From the NCBI GenBank assembly GCA_036676235.1, contig JAKFDI010000080.1:50037-114036 (forward strand): a stretch of 64,000 nucleotides of DNA. The letters are read 5' to 3'. How positions within the stretch are numbered: the stretch's first letter is position 1; each line of letters opens with the position of its first letter. Below the pieces are notes generated by a model. That model made no database searches. It was not told the origin of the DNA and saw only the letters and a program-made list of their open reading frames with translations. This document shows positions 53,713 through 61,886 of the stretch, one piece after another. The stretch comes from JAKFDI01 sp036676235. Its GTDB lineage: Bacteria; Pseudomonadota; Gammaproteobacteria; Burkholderiales; Burkholderiaceae_C. Made by a program: the position numbers and the translations under genes.

Positions 53713-55113
53713 TCAGTGGCCGCCAGCGGCAGGGGCCGCGGCTGCGGAAGAGGCGCGGGCGGCCGAGCTGGCGCCAGGAGAGCGGCCGGTCGTTGCGGTC
53801 TGGAGTTGGGTCTCGGCGACCCAGAAGTCACGCAGGGCCTCGACGTAGCCGGTGACGCTTGCGATCTGCTCGCGCGCATCCGTCAACAACTCGAACACGC
53901 TGATGAGCATTCCGTTGTAGCGAAGCAGGTTCTCTTCAGAGATGCGCTTGCTCAGCGGCACCACTTCGTCGCGGTAGTGCTTTGCCAGGTCGTACGCTGT
54001 GCGGTATGCCGAGTACGACTCGCGCACCTCGGAGCGCGCATTGGTGGCGACTTCTGCCGCGCGATGCAGCGACTGCATGTAGGTCGCTTCGGCACGGGCC
54101 AGGCGTGCCCCGCCGAAGTCGAACAGCGGAAACTCCAGCTCGATCTCGTAGCCGTTGGCGCGCTCTTCCCCGGTGACGCTCTTGTTGTTGTAGCCCAGCT
54201 CGAGAACGTTGATGAGACGCGTCGACCGGGTGAGGCCCAAGGATTTCGCCGTGGATTCAACAGAGCGTTTCGCCATCAGCACGTCGAGGCGCTTGTCCAT
54301 CGCCGTCTGCTCGGCGTTCTGCGGTTCGGTGGGCTGTTTCGGCAAATCCGGGAGGCGCTCAGGCAGCTCGAACGCCAACTGCGCGCCAGACAGGCCCAGC
54401 AGCCGCGCAAGGCGCTCGCGCTCGGCAACCACCTGGTGCTGCGCTCGCGCCAGTTGCAGCGTTGCGTCCGAATAGAACGCCTGCTCGCGCATCTGCGCCA
54501 GCTTGCTGAAGTTGCCTGCCTGCACCATGCGCTTGGCGAGGTCGTTCGACGCATCGGCCGCGTCCTTCACTTGCCGGAAGTACCGGACCAGTTCTTCGGC
54601 AGCGACCGCCTCGAAATAGGCTCGCCGCACTTCTGCCGCCAGGCCCACCGCGTCGTAGGCCGCCTGCAATTGCGCCTGCGCGAAGCGGCGTTGCTCGACT
54701 TGCCGGGCCACCGGCATCGCCAGCAAACCCAGTACGTCGAACATGACCGAGCGCTCGATTTCCACCACGCCGCCGCCTTCACGCAGGCGCCCGAAGCTGA
54801 ACGATGGATTGCGCAGCCGACCGGCGCGGACCAGCTCGGATTCGGCGATGCCGAGTTCCGCGAAGCTGGCCTGCAGGCCGCGGTTGTTCAGGAACGCGAG
54901 TTCCACCGCACCCTCAGCGGTCAATGGCTGCCCGAGCAGTTCGCTGATGCGGCCTTGCGCGGTTTCGCCGGCCGCATCGCGCTGGTACTGCGGTGTCTGT
55001 CCGGTCCGGTCCTTCGTCAGGTCGGCCACCCGGTCGAACCCACCGTCGGGAGAGAACGACGCGCAGCCGGCCAGGAACAAAGCCGCTGCTGCGCTGGCGG
55101 TGAGGCGCATCAT
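53713..55113 (-). CDS. TolC-family outer-membrane efflux lipoprotein
   Basis: 466 residues from the ATG at 55113 (the second of two adjacent ATGs is an alternative). Lipobox LAGC with Cys17. The two OEP repeats of helical hairpins are present (LTAEGAVELAFLNNRGLQAS; REQAFYSDATLQLARAQHQV). The tail is Ala/Gly/Ser-rich ending GGH. It would be the outer-membrane channel for an efflux system, yet no RND partner lies in this operon. It may replace the CopB-type outer-membrane protein that often accompanies copper oxidases. Its start overlaps the stop of the His-rich gene. Confidence 0.88.
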   Translation of the reverse strand: MMRLTASAAAALFLAGCASFSPDGGFDRVADLTKDRTGQTPQYQRDAAGETAQGRISELLGQPLTAEGAVELAFLNNRGLQASFAELGIAESELVRAGRLRNPSFSFGRLREGGGVVEIERSVMFDVLGLLAMPVARQVEQRRFAQAQLQAAYDAVGLAAEVRRAYFEAVAAEELVRYFRQVKDAADASNDLAKRMVQAGNFSKLAQMREQAFYSDATLQLARAQHQVVAERERLARLLGLSGAQLAFELPERLPDLPKQPTEPQNAEQTAMDKRLDVLMAKRSVESTAKSLGLTRSTRLINVLELGYNNKSVTGEERANGYEIELEFPLFDFGGARLARAEATYMQSLHRAAEVATNARSEVRESYSAYRTAYDLAKHYRDEVVPLSKRISEENLLRYNGMLISVFELLTDAREQIASVTGYVEALRDFWVAETQLQTATTGRSPGASSAARASSAAAAPAAGGH

Positions 55114-55442
55114 TTCGCGCCCCCATGGGATCGATGGCCATCGCTCCGAGGGTGTACCGGTGCGGCGGAGCCAGCGGTCGGCGGCGCCGCCGGAGCTGTC
55201 GCCGCGCCGTGGCCGACGTGACCACCGGCGGCGGGTGCCGTACCGCCCACCGTGTCGTTCACGGTGCGCCAGTCCGCCGGTTTGATGTCCACCCATGGCG
55301 TGTAGTCGGCAAAAGCGGACTGGTAGCTCAGGTGCTGCGACTCCGGACTGCCGGAGGCATCGCCGGCCTGGGGTTGGGCGAGAGCGAGCAAGGGAAGGCA
55401 CAGCGCGAGGGCGCCGGCCGACGTTTTGAGGTGAGTTGTCAT
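55110..55442 (-). CDS. Small exported His-rich protein of the copper operon
   Basis: 110 residues from the ATG at 55442. Signal peptide (MTTHLKTSAGALALCLPLLALAQ), then a short conserved-looking segment SYQSAFADYTPWVDIKPADW and a flexible C-terminus with scattered His (GGHVGHGAATA; HPRSDGHRSHGG). No family name known. The context and the histidines suggest periplasmic copper binding. The stop overlaps the next start (ATGA on the minus strand), so the two are coupled. Confidence 0.72.
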   Translation of the reverse strand: MTTHLKTSAGALALCLPLLALAQPQAGDASGSPESQHLSYQSAFADYTPWVDIKPADWRTVNDTVGGTAPAAGGHVGHGAATAPAAPPTAGSAAPVHPRSDGHRSHGGAK

Positions 55443-55546
55443 TGTTCGAAGCGTCTGGACCGCCGGCACGGGCGGGATGCCCGGCCAGCCATGACTCGCG
55501 CGCAGGCACGAGTGCTGTCAGACCTCGCGAAGGAGGCCTTGCAGGG

Positions 55547-55963
55547 TCAGGTGCTTCGAGGGGGTCGCTCTTGGCCGTCCGACAGAAAGTTCGGAGGCGG
55601 AGCGAAAAGGTCAGGGAACGCCGTGGCGCCAGGTTCCTGTGGCGTGGGCATCGTGAGCGGGCTGCTCACGAGCGGAGTCATCGAACAGAACGCGGAGCAC
55701 AAGTTGCACTTGTCCTGAACACTGAGCGACTTGCCGTCGTCGGTGCTCGCAGACCCGTGGTCATGCATGGCGTGGTCATGGCCCACGCTTTCCGCGGCCG
55801 CGCGCACCATGGTGTGGTGGCTGCCCAGATGGTGGTCAAGCACACGAACCTGGTTCTGGGTACCGACTCCTGCCGGTGGACACAGCATTGCGGCGGCCAC
55901 CGCACCCCGGACGGGCAGCAGTACGGCAAGCAGCAGCAACAGCCAAATACGAAGGTGCTTCAC
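55547..55963 (-). CDS. Small exported protein with CNLCSAFC motif, first gene of the leftward copper operon
   Basis: 138 residues from GTG 55963. Signal peptide (HLRIWLLLLLAVLLPVRGAVA), a His/Met stretch (LDHHLGSHHTMVRAAAES; VGHDHAMHDHG) and the Cys motif KCNLCSAFCSMTP. The Cys and His pattern suggests metal binding. Similar DUF2946/CopL-like small proteins head copper operons in other proteobacteria, but the assignment is by pattern and place. The CueR-type promoter at 56029-56059 reads into it. Confidence 0.7.
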   Translation of the reverse strand: MKHLRIWLLLLLAVLLPVRGAVAAAMLCPPAGVGTQNQVRVLDHHLGSHHTMVRAAAESVGHDHAMHDHGSASTDDGKSLSVQDKCNLCSAFCSMTPLVSSPLTMPTPQEPGATAFPDLFAPPPNFLSDGQERPPRST

Positions 55964-56028
55964 GGGATCGAAGTATCTCAGGTGATTCTTGGAGCGAGAG
56001 CCACAGACAAGTTCCGACCAGTGTTTGC

Positions 56029-56059
56029 ATGCTCAAGGTTCCAACCGTGGGAAGGTCAA
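56029..56059 (-). promoter_or_regulatory. CueR-type promoter/operator, leftward
   Basis: On the minus strand: -35 TTGACC (56059-56054), a 19-bp spacer with TTCCCACGGTTGGAA, and -10 GAGCAT (56034-56029). The 19-bp spacing and the ACCTTCC-N6-GGAA dyad are typical of MerR/CueR-controlled copper promoters. Confidence 0.75.
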
Positions 56060-56108
56060 CGGCCGGAACGCAAATATCTACGACTGTGTGGTCTATGGGG
56101 TCTCCGTG

Positions 56109-56139
56109 TTGACCTTCCTACGGTGGAAGGCTCGACAGT
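56109..56139 (+). promoter_or_regulatory. CueR-type promoter/operator, rightward
   Basis: -35 TTGACC (56109-56114), a 19-bp spacer containing the dyad CCTTCC-TACGGT-GGAAGG, and -10 GACAGT (56134-56139). It reads into the copper ATPase. The match to CueR sites (ACCTTCC...GGAAGG) is better than for the leftward copy. No cueR gene is in the window. Confidence 0.8.
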
Positions 56140-56225
56140 AGCCTCGCGCCTGAGTGGGTCTGCGCACAACGCCCGTGGCGTTTGAATGGCGCGGAGCTGC
56201 AGTCTGGACAGCCCTGGAGGTCAAC

Positions 56226-58502
56226 ATGCAAGAACACGTCCACCCGAAGAGCGGTTCATCGACAGTCCGCTCAGGTCACGGCCACGCCGATCACAGCCAC
56301 GCCGGTCAAGCACAGCATGCGGGCGGCAACGTGTCTTGCGAACATGCGCGGCGGACCTCTTCGAGCGTGCCACCTTCTGGCGGCCAGGACGTCGAATACA
56401 CCTGCCCGATGCACCCACAGGTGCGTCAGATGGGGCCGGGCAACTGCCCCATCTGCGGCATGGCTCTGGAGCCGGTGCTGATGACGGCAGAGACCGGAGC
56501 GAGCCCCGAACTGCGCGACATGACGCGCCGCTTCTGGATCGGTCTTGCGCTGACCGTCCCGGTGTTTGCGCTGGAGATGGGAAGCCACCTGATCGACCTT
56601 CACCATCTCATCGCGCAGCAGGCGTCGAACTGGATCCAACTGCTGTTGGCCACGCCGGTGGTGCTGTGGGCGGGCTGGCCGTTCTTCGTGCGCGCCTGGG
56701 CGTCGCTTACGAACCGCAGCCTCAACATGTTCACCCTCATCGCGCTCGGCACGGGCGCCGCATGGGTCTACAGCATCGTCGGCACGGTCGCGCCCGGGCT
56801 GTTTCCGGCCAGTCTGCGGGCGCCGGACGGCGCGGTGGCCATCTATTTCGAGGCCGCCGCCGTCATCACGGTGCTGGTGCTGCTGGGCCAGGTGCTCGAA
56901 CTGCGTGCCCGCGAGAAGACCTCGGGGGCGATTCGTGCGCTGCTCGACCTGGCGCCGAAGACGGCGGTGCGGGTCAGGTCGGACGGCTCGGATGAAACGG
57001 TGCAGATCGACACGCTCCAGGTTGGCGAACTCCTGCGCGTACGTCCCGGAGAAAAGGTGCCGGTGGACGGCGAGGTGATCGAAGGGAAGGGCACCGTGGA
57101 CGAGTCGATGGTCACCGGCGAGCCCATGCCCGTCGCCAAGGCGCCCGGCGCCAAGGTGACCGCCGGGACGCTGAACCAGACCGGCGGGTTCGTGATGCGG
57201 GCCGAGAAGGTCGGCGCCGACACGCTGCTCTCGCAGATCGTGCACATGGTCGCGTCCGCACAAAGAAGCCGCGCCCCGATCCAGCGCATGGCCGATCAGG
57301 TCGCGGGCTGGTTCGTGCCCGTCGTCATCGTCGTGGCGCTGCTGACGTTCGGCGCCTGGCTCATCTGGGGTCCGAGCCCGGCGTTCTCGTATGCCCTCAT
57401 CACGTCGGTGGCCGTGCTCATCATCGCCTGTCCCTGCGCTCTCGGGCTCGCGACGCCGATGTCCATCATGGTCGGCGTCGGCAAGGGCGCGCAGCACGGC
57501 GTGCTCATCCGCGATGCCGAGGCACTGGAGCACATGGAGAAGGTGGACACGCTGGTGGTCGACAAGACCGGCACGCTCACCGAGGGTCGGCCGAAAGTCG
57601 TTCACATCGAGCCCGCCGCCGGTTTCGACACGGCGACCGTGCTGCAGAAGCTGGCCAGTGTGGAGCGGGCCAGCGAACACCCCCTGGCGGCCGCCATCGT
57701 GGCCGACGCGCAGGAACGCCAACTCGCCCTGTCTCCGGTCACGGACTTCGACTCGCCGCTCGGCAAGGGCGTGGTCGGCGGGGTCGACGGCGTGCAGGTG
57801 GTGTGCGGCAGCGCCAAGTTCCTCGCAGAGCAGGGCCTCGATGTGTCCGCCATGCAGTCCCAGGCTGAATCCGTTCGTGCCCAGGCTGCCACCGTCATCT
57901 TCGTCGGCATCGACGGGCGCCTGGCGGGCTTCGTCGGCATCGCCGACCCCATCAAGGTGACGACGGCTCAGGCCATTGCCGCACTGCGAAAGGAGAACGT
58001 GCGCGTCGTCATGCTCACCGGGGATGGCAAGACGACTGCGGAGGCGGTGGGCCGTGAGCTTGGCATCGACGAAGTCATCGCCGACGTGCTGCCGGAGGAC
58101 AAGGCGTCCGTCGTGCAGCGGCTCAAGTCGGAAGGCCGGGTCGTCGCGATGGCAGGGGACGGCGTGAACGACGCGCCGGCACTGGCCGCCGCCGACGTCG
58201 GCATTGCCATGGGCACCGGCACGGACGTCGCCATGGAAAGCGCCGGCATCACGCTGTTGAAGGGCGACCTCATGGGCATCGCGCGCGCACGCCGCCTGTC
58301 GCAGGCGACGATGCGCAACATCCGGCAGAACCTGTTCCTGTCCTTCGCCTACAACGTGGCCGGCATCCCGCTCGCGGCGGGCGTGCTGTATCCCTTGTTC
58401 GGCTTGTTGCTCTCGCCGGTGGTGGCGGCTGCGGCCATGGCGCTGTCCTCGGTCAGCGTGATCGGCAATGCGTTGCGCTTGCGCACTGTGAAGGTGGAGT
58501 AG
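56226..58502 (+). CDS. P1B-type Cu(+)-exporting ATPase
   Basis: 758 residues from ATG 56226, chosen for GGAGG five bases upstream; GTG 56154 would add 24 atypical residues. The N-terminus is His-rich (HGHADHSHAGQAQHAGG), then a heavy-metal-binding domain YTCPMHPQV...GNCPICGM (from about residue 58) in place of a GMxCxxC domain. Eight membrane helices are expected. Transport motif Cys402-Pro-Cys404 (IIACPCALG), phosphorylated Asp446 in DKTGTLTEG, His-Pro in SEHPLAAAI, and MAGDGVNDAPALAAADVGIA are all present. It pumps Cu(I)/Ag(I) from cytoplasm to periplasm, the first gene of the rightward operon. Confidence 0.95.
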   Translation: MQEHVHPKSGSSTVRSGHGHADHSHAGQAQHAGGNVSCEHARRTSSSVPPSGGQDVEYTCPMHPQVRQMGPGNCPICGMALEPVLMTAETGASPELRDMTRRFWIGLALTVPVFALEMGSHLIDLHHLIAQQASNWIQLLLATPVVLWAGWPFFVRAWASLTNRSLNMFTLIALGTGAAWVYSIVGTVAPGLFPASLRAPDGAVAIYFEAAAVITVLVLLGQVLELRAREKTSGAIRALLDLAPKTAVRVRSDGSDETVQIDTLQVGELLRVRPGEKVPVDGEVIEGKGTVDESMVTGEPMPVAKAPGAKVTAGTLNQTGGFVMRAEKVGADTLLSQIVHMVASAQRSRAPIQRMADQVAGWFVPVVIVVALLTFGAWLIWGPSPAFSYALITSVAVLIIACPCALGLATPMSIMVGVGKGAQHGVLIRDAEALEHMEKVDTLVVDKTGTLTEGRPKVVHIEPAAGFDTATVLQKLASVERASEHPLAAAIVADAQERQLALSPVTDFDSPLGKGVVGGVDGVQVVCGSAKFLAEQGLDVSAMQSQAESVRAQAATVIFVGIDGRLAGFVGIADPIKVTTAQAIAALRKENVRVVMLTGDGKTTAEAVGRELGIDEVIADVLPEDKASVVQRLKSEGRVVAMAGDGVNDAPALAAADVGIAMGTGTDVAMESAGITLLKGDLMGIARARRLSQATMRNIRQNLFLSFAYNVAGIPLAAGVLYPLFGLLLSPVVAAAAMALSSVSVIGNALRLRTVKVE

Positions 58503-58657
58503 CGGTTGTCGGCGGCAACCGATGCGCTGCGTCGAGCATCCAGGGCGCCGCAACGAATCATCGGGTGGCTGGCGGCGCCGAAGCGCAGCTCGGATGTCGG
58601 CACCTCAGGACGTGCAGCCTGGGCAATCGGCGGCCAGCGGTGGCGGTCAAACGCAGC

Positions 58658-58683
58658 GCCTATCGCTACAGCCTATCGCTACA
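58658..58683 (+). repeat. Perfect 13-bp tandem duplication before the small copper gene
   Basis: GCCTATCGCTACA occurs twice in tandem (58658-58670, 58671-58683), 13 bases before the ATG at 58697. It could be a recent slippage event or part of a promoter or regulatory site; each copy contains a weak -10-like TATCGCT. Confidence 0.6.
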
Positions 58684-58696
58684 CTTTCATTCGCTC

Positions 58697-59074
58697 ATGT
58701 TCCACCGGCACCGCCTCCACCGTTGCAGGACCGCCTTCTTCGTGGTCGTGTCGCTGCTGTTCTCGCAGTTGGCGCTGGCGAGCTACGTCTGCCCGAAGGA
58801 CTCGCTTGCCGTTGCACAGATGGCCGCGATGGAGCAGCCGTGCGAAGGCATGGACACCGACCAGCCGAACCTGTGCTTCCAGTTCATGGCCGACTCCTCC
58901 CAATCGTTGGAGCAGGCCAAGGTCGCCACCCCGTCGCTTCCGGCGGTGTTGAAGGTCATCGTTCTGCCGGGCATCGAGCCACTCGATCAGCGCGATGCAG
59001 CGCGCGCCGCACCTGGCGCACTGCGACCACCTCCGGATCCGCTCTTCCTCTCCACGCTCAGACTCAGAGTCTGA
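58697..59074 (+). CDS. Small exported Cys-containing protein preceding cusC
   Basis: 125 residues from ATG 58697. Signal peptide (TAFFVVVSLLFSQLALA) and then YVCPKDS, QPCEGMDTDQPNLCFQFM, i.e. three Cys and nearby Met/Asp residues suited to metal binding. The C-terminal half is Pro/Ala-rich with no motif. Small proteins with this Cys-Glu-Gly-Met pattern often stand just before cusCBA in Burkholderiales. Role unknown, presumably periplasmic copper handling. No good ribosome binding site is seen, so translation may be weak. Confidence 0.68.
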   Translation: MFHRHRLHRCRTAFFVVVSLLFSQLALASYVCPKDSLAVAQMAAMEQPCEGMDTDQPNLCFQFMADSSQSLEQAKVATPSLPAVLKVIVLPGIEPLDQRDAARAAPGALRPPPDPLFLSTLRLRV

Positions 59075-59148
59075 CAACCCCGTCGACTGATTGGTGCTGA
59101 CGCAGCCTGGCTGCGTTCGGCCGTGTTCCGTTCGTCTTCGGGGTTCCC

Positions 59149-60381
59149 ATGAAAACCAACCACCTGCGGGCGGCCGTCCTGGCCGCCGCACTTTGGCCGC
59201 TGCTGCTGTCGGCGGCCCCGCTCACACTCGATGAGGCGCTCGCCCTGGCCGTCCAGCGCTCGGAATCAAGCCGCGCCGCAGGCGCTGCAGTGGGCAGCGC
59301 CCAGGAGGCCGCGAAGGCCGCATCCCAACTGCCTGACCCGATGCTGCAGGTCGGCATCGAGAACCTGCCCATCACCGGCGCGGATCGCTTCAGCACGACG
59401 CGGGAAGGCATGACGATGAAGCGCGTCGGCATCAGCCAGGAGTGGCTGAGCCGCGAGAAGCGCGACGCGCGCCAGTCTGCCGCCGAGGCGATGGTCGCGA
59501 GGGAAGTGGTTGCCGCCCGCTCGGTGGTCGCAAGCGTCCGGCTGCAGACGGCCATCGCCTATGTCGGGGCCGTCTATGCCGCCCGCACGCTGGAGCTGAC
59601 TGTGCTCAATGAGCGCCATGCCCAGGAGGAATTCGAAGCGGCCCGGGCACGGCTTGCGTCAGCCACCGGGAACAGCCGGGAAGTGCTCGCCCTGGCGTCC
59701 GCTCGGGGCGTGGCGGCCGATGAAAGCGCCGAAGTCCGGCAAGCGCAGGCTGCGGCCGAAGTGGCCTTGAAACGCTGGATCGGTGTCGAGGGCTCCGAGT
59801 TGGCCGAGTTGTCCGATTGGGCCGTTCCTTCCGAAGCGGTCTATGTCGCGACTCATCCCACTGTCCTTGTCATGCAACGCGAGGTGGACGTCGCAAGGCG
59901 CACCGCGACCTTGAGCATTGAGAACCGCACGCCCAACTGGACGTGGCAGGTCGCCTACGGGCAGCGCAGCGGTTATTCCGACATGGTTTCCGTGGGCGTA
60001 AGCATCCCGTTGCCTGTCGCCACCGCGCAGCGGCAGGACCGCGAAATTGCATCAAGGCAAGCGCTGGTCGACAAGGCTGAGAGCGAGCTCGTCGAGGCGC
60101 AACGTGAGGCGCAAGGCGAGTACCGGGCCCTGCGAAGCGACGTCGACCGCCTCGAGGAACGTATCGCCCGGTATCGAACAGCCGTCGTCAGACCTGCCGA
60201 ACAGCGAACGGCCGTCGCCACTGCGGCCTACCGCTCCAGTCAGTCGCCGCTCAGCATGTTGTTCGAGGCGCGACACGCCGAACTCGAAGCCCGACGCAAG
60301 CTGTTCGCGCTGCAGGCGGATCTGGCGAAGGCCAAGGTACGGCTCGCCTTCAAGCCGGTAATGACGGAGGGCATTCGATGA
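59149..60381 (+). CDS. cusC: CusC-like outer-membrane channel of the Cus efflux system
   Basis: 410 residues. Signal peptide without lipobox (cleavage near SAA-PLTL). TolC-like helical hairpins: TLDEALALAVQRSESSRAAG, DPMLQVGIENLPITG, SQEWLSREKRDARQSAAEA and the coiled segment RALRSDVDRLEERIARYRTA. It forms the trimeric channel through which CusBA expels Cu(I)/Ag(I). Unlike E. coli CusC it appears non-lipidated and shorter (CusC is about 457). Its stop overlaps the cusB ATG. Confidence 0.9.
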   Translation: MKTNHLRAAVLAAALWPLLLSAAPLTLDEALALAVQRSESSRAAGAAVGSAQEAAKAASQLPDPMLQVGIENLPITGADRFSTTREGMTMKRVGISQEWLSREKRDARQSAAEAMVAREVVAARSVVASVRLQTAIAYVGAVYAARTLELTVLNERHAQEEFEAARARLASATGNSREVLALASARGVAADESAEVRQAQAAAEVALKRWIGVEGSELAELSDWAVPSEAVYVATHPTVLVMQREVDVARRTATLSIENRTPNWTWQVAYGQRSGYSDMVSVGVSIPLPVATAQRQDREIASRQALVDKAESELVEAQREAQGEYRALRSDVDRLEERIARYRTAVVRPAEQRTAVATAAYRSSQSPLSMLFEARHAELEARRKLFALQADLAKAKVRLAFKPVMTEGIR

Positions 60382-61886
60382 AACCCGCTCAAGCAACCGC
60401 TCTTGTCGTCCTCGCTGCGGCGCTGCTCGCCGGCGGCTTCTATCTGGGACGCACGACCGGTCGCGACACCTCGGGCGTGAATCAGGCCGTCACGGCAGCC
60501 GCGTCGAAGGACAGCCGCAAGGTGCTGTACTGGCACGACCCGATGGTGCCTGGCCACCGGTTCGACAAGCCGGGCAAGTCGCCCTTCATGGACATGGACC
60601 TGGTGCCCGTGTACGCAGACAGCGACAGCGGTGCCGGCGGCGTTCGCATCAACCCGCAGGTGCAGCAGAACCTCGGCATCCGGGTCGCAACGGCGCGCCG
60701 CGCCGAGGTGGCCTCTTCCTTCGACGCCATCGGGACGGTGCAGTTCGACGAGCGCTTGAACGTGGCGGTGCAGACCCGCGTTGCCGGGTACGTGGAGCGC
60801 TTGTCGGTGCGTGCGCCGATGGAGCGGGTACGCAAGGGTCAGGTGCTCGCCACGGTGTTCGCGCCGGAGTGGCTCGCACCGCAAAACGAACTCCTGGCGC
60901 TGAAGAGCGCCGGAGCGTCGCCGCAGCTCATCGATGCGGCGCGCGAGCGCATGCGCGCCTTGTCGATTCCCGCGTCGCTGGTTGGCCGCAGCGAGGCGTC
61001 GGGGACAGCGCAGGCACGCTTCGTCGTCACTGCACCGGCCAGCGGCGTCATCGCCGAACTGGGCGTTCGCGAAGGCGTGGCCGTCTCGCCCGGCACGACG
61101 CTTTTTCGCATCGCCGGTCTGGAGACGGTCTGGGCGGTCGCCGAGGTGCCCGAGGCGCAGGCCGTCCGGCTCACGCGCGGCCAGAAGGTGAAGGCGACGC
61201 TGCAGGCTGACCCTTCCCAGACGTTCAGCGGTGAGTTGAAGGAGATCCTGCCGCAAGTTGCGACGAGCACACGGACATTGAAGGCTCGTTTCGAGGTGGA
61301 CAACCGTGCCGGCAAGCTGATCCCCGGCATGTTGCTGCGGCTCGAAGTGGCTGGGCCCGCGAGCATGCGGCTGATGGCCCCGTCCGAAGCCGTCATCCGC
61401 ACGGGCAAGCGTGCCGTCGTCATCGTCCGCAACGACGACGGTCGCTTCGAGCAGCGTGATGTCACCTTGGGCCGGGAGTTCGGCGACGAGGTGGAAATCG
61501 CCTCCGGCCTCGATGAGGGCGAGCGGGTGGTCGCAAGCGGCCAATTCCTCATCGACTCCGAGGCTCGTTTGCGGTCTGCGTTCGGCAGTCCCGCGGTGCC
61601 GGCCTCGGTGTCTGCCGCCGCCTCGGCTGCCATGCCCACAGCCTCGGGCACCCATGTGGCGCAGGGCAGGGTCGAGAGCGTCGAGCCCGACGCCATCACG
61701 ATCTCCCACGGCCCGGTACCTTCGCTGAAGTGGCCGTCGATGACGATGGGCTTCGCCAAACCGTCTCCCAGTGCGTTTGCCGACGTCAAGCCGGGCGACA
61801 GCATCCGCTTCGAGTTCAAGGAAGGTGGCCCCTCGGGCTACCAGCTGCTGTCGGTGCAGCGCCTGCAGCCGGGAGCCAAGCCATGA
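60378..61886 (+). CDS. cusB: CusB-like periplasmic adaptor with N-terminal metal-binding and C-terminal CusF domains
   Basis: 502 residues, longer than E. coli CusB (407). A membrane anchor or signal (ALVVLAAALLAGGFYLGRT) precedes the heavy-metal-binding segment YWHDPMVPGHRFDKPGKSPF (about residues 51-70) and MDMDLVPVYA. Then come the lipoyl, alpha-hairpin, beta-barrel and MP domains. From about 425 a complete CusF domain is fused: His444, Trp452, Met455 and Met457 (ISHGPVPSLKWPSMTM) match CusF His36, Trp44, Met47 and Met49 by exact spacing. The fusion would deliver Cu(I) directly to the pump. Its stop overlaps the cusA ATG. Confidence 0.93.
   Translation: MKPAQATALVVLAAALLAGGFYLGRTTGRDTSGVNQAVTAAASKDSRKVLYWHDPMVPGHRFDKPGKSPFMDMDLVPVYADSDSGAGGVRINPQVQQNLGIRVATARRAEVASSFDAIGTVQFDERLNVAVQTRVAGYVERLSVRAPMERVRKGQVLATVFAPEWLAPQNELLALKSAGASPQLIDAARERMRALSIPASLVGRSEASGTAQARFVVTAPASGVIAELGVREGVAVSPGTTLFRIAGLETVWAVAEVPEAQAVRLTRGQKVKATLQADPSQTFSGELKEILPQVATSTRTLKARFEVDNRAGKLIPGMLLRLEVAGPASMRLMAPSEAVIRTGKRAVVIVRNDDGRFEQRDVTLGREFGDEVEIASGLDEGERVVASGQFLIDSEARLRSAFGSPAVPASVSAAASAAMPTASGTHVAQGRVESVEPDAITISHGPVPSLKWPSMTMGFAKPSPSAFADVKPGDSIRFEFKEGGPSGYQLLSVQRLQPGAKP

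Noticed and set aside
56154..56225. GTG start 24 codons earlier for the copper ATPase
   Set aside because: The extra residues are not P1B-like and lie close to the predicted transcript start; GGAGG before ATG 56226 decides the start.
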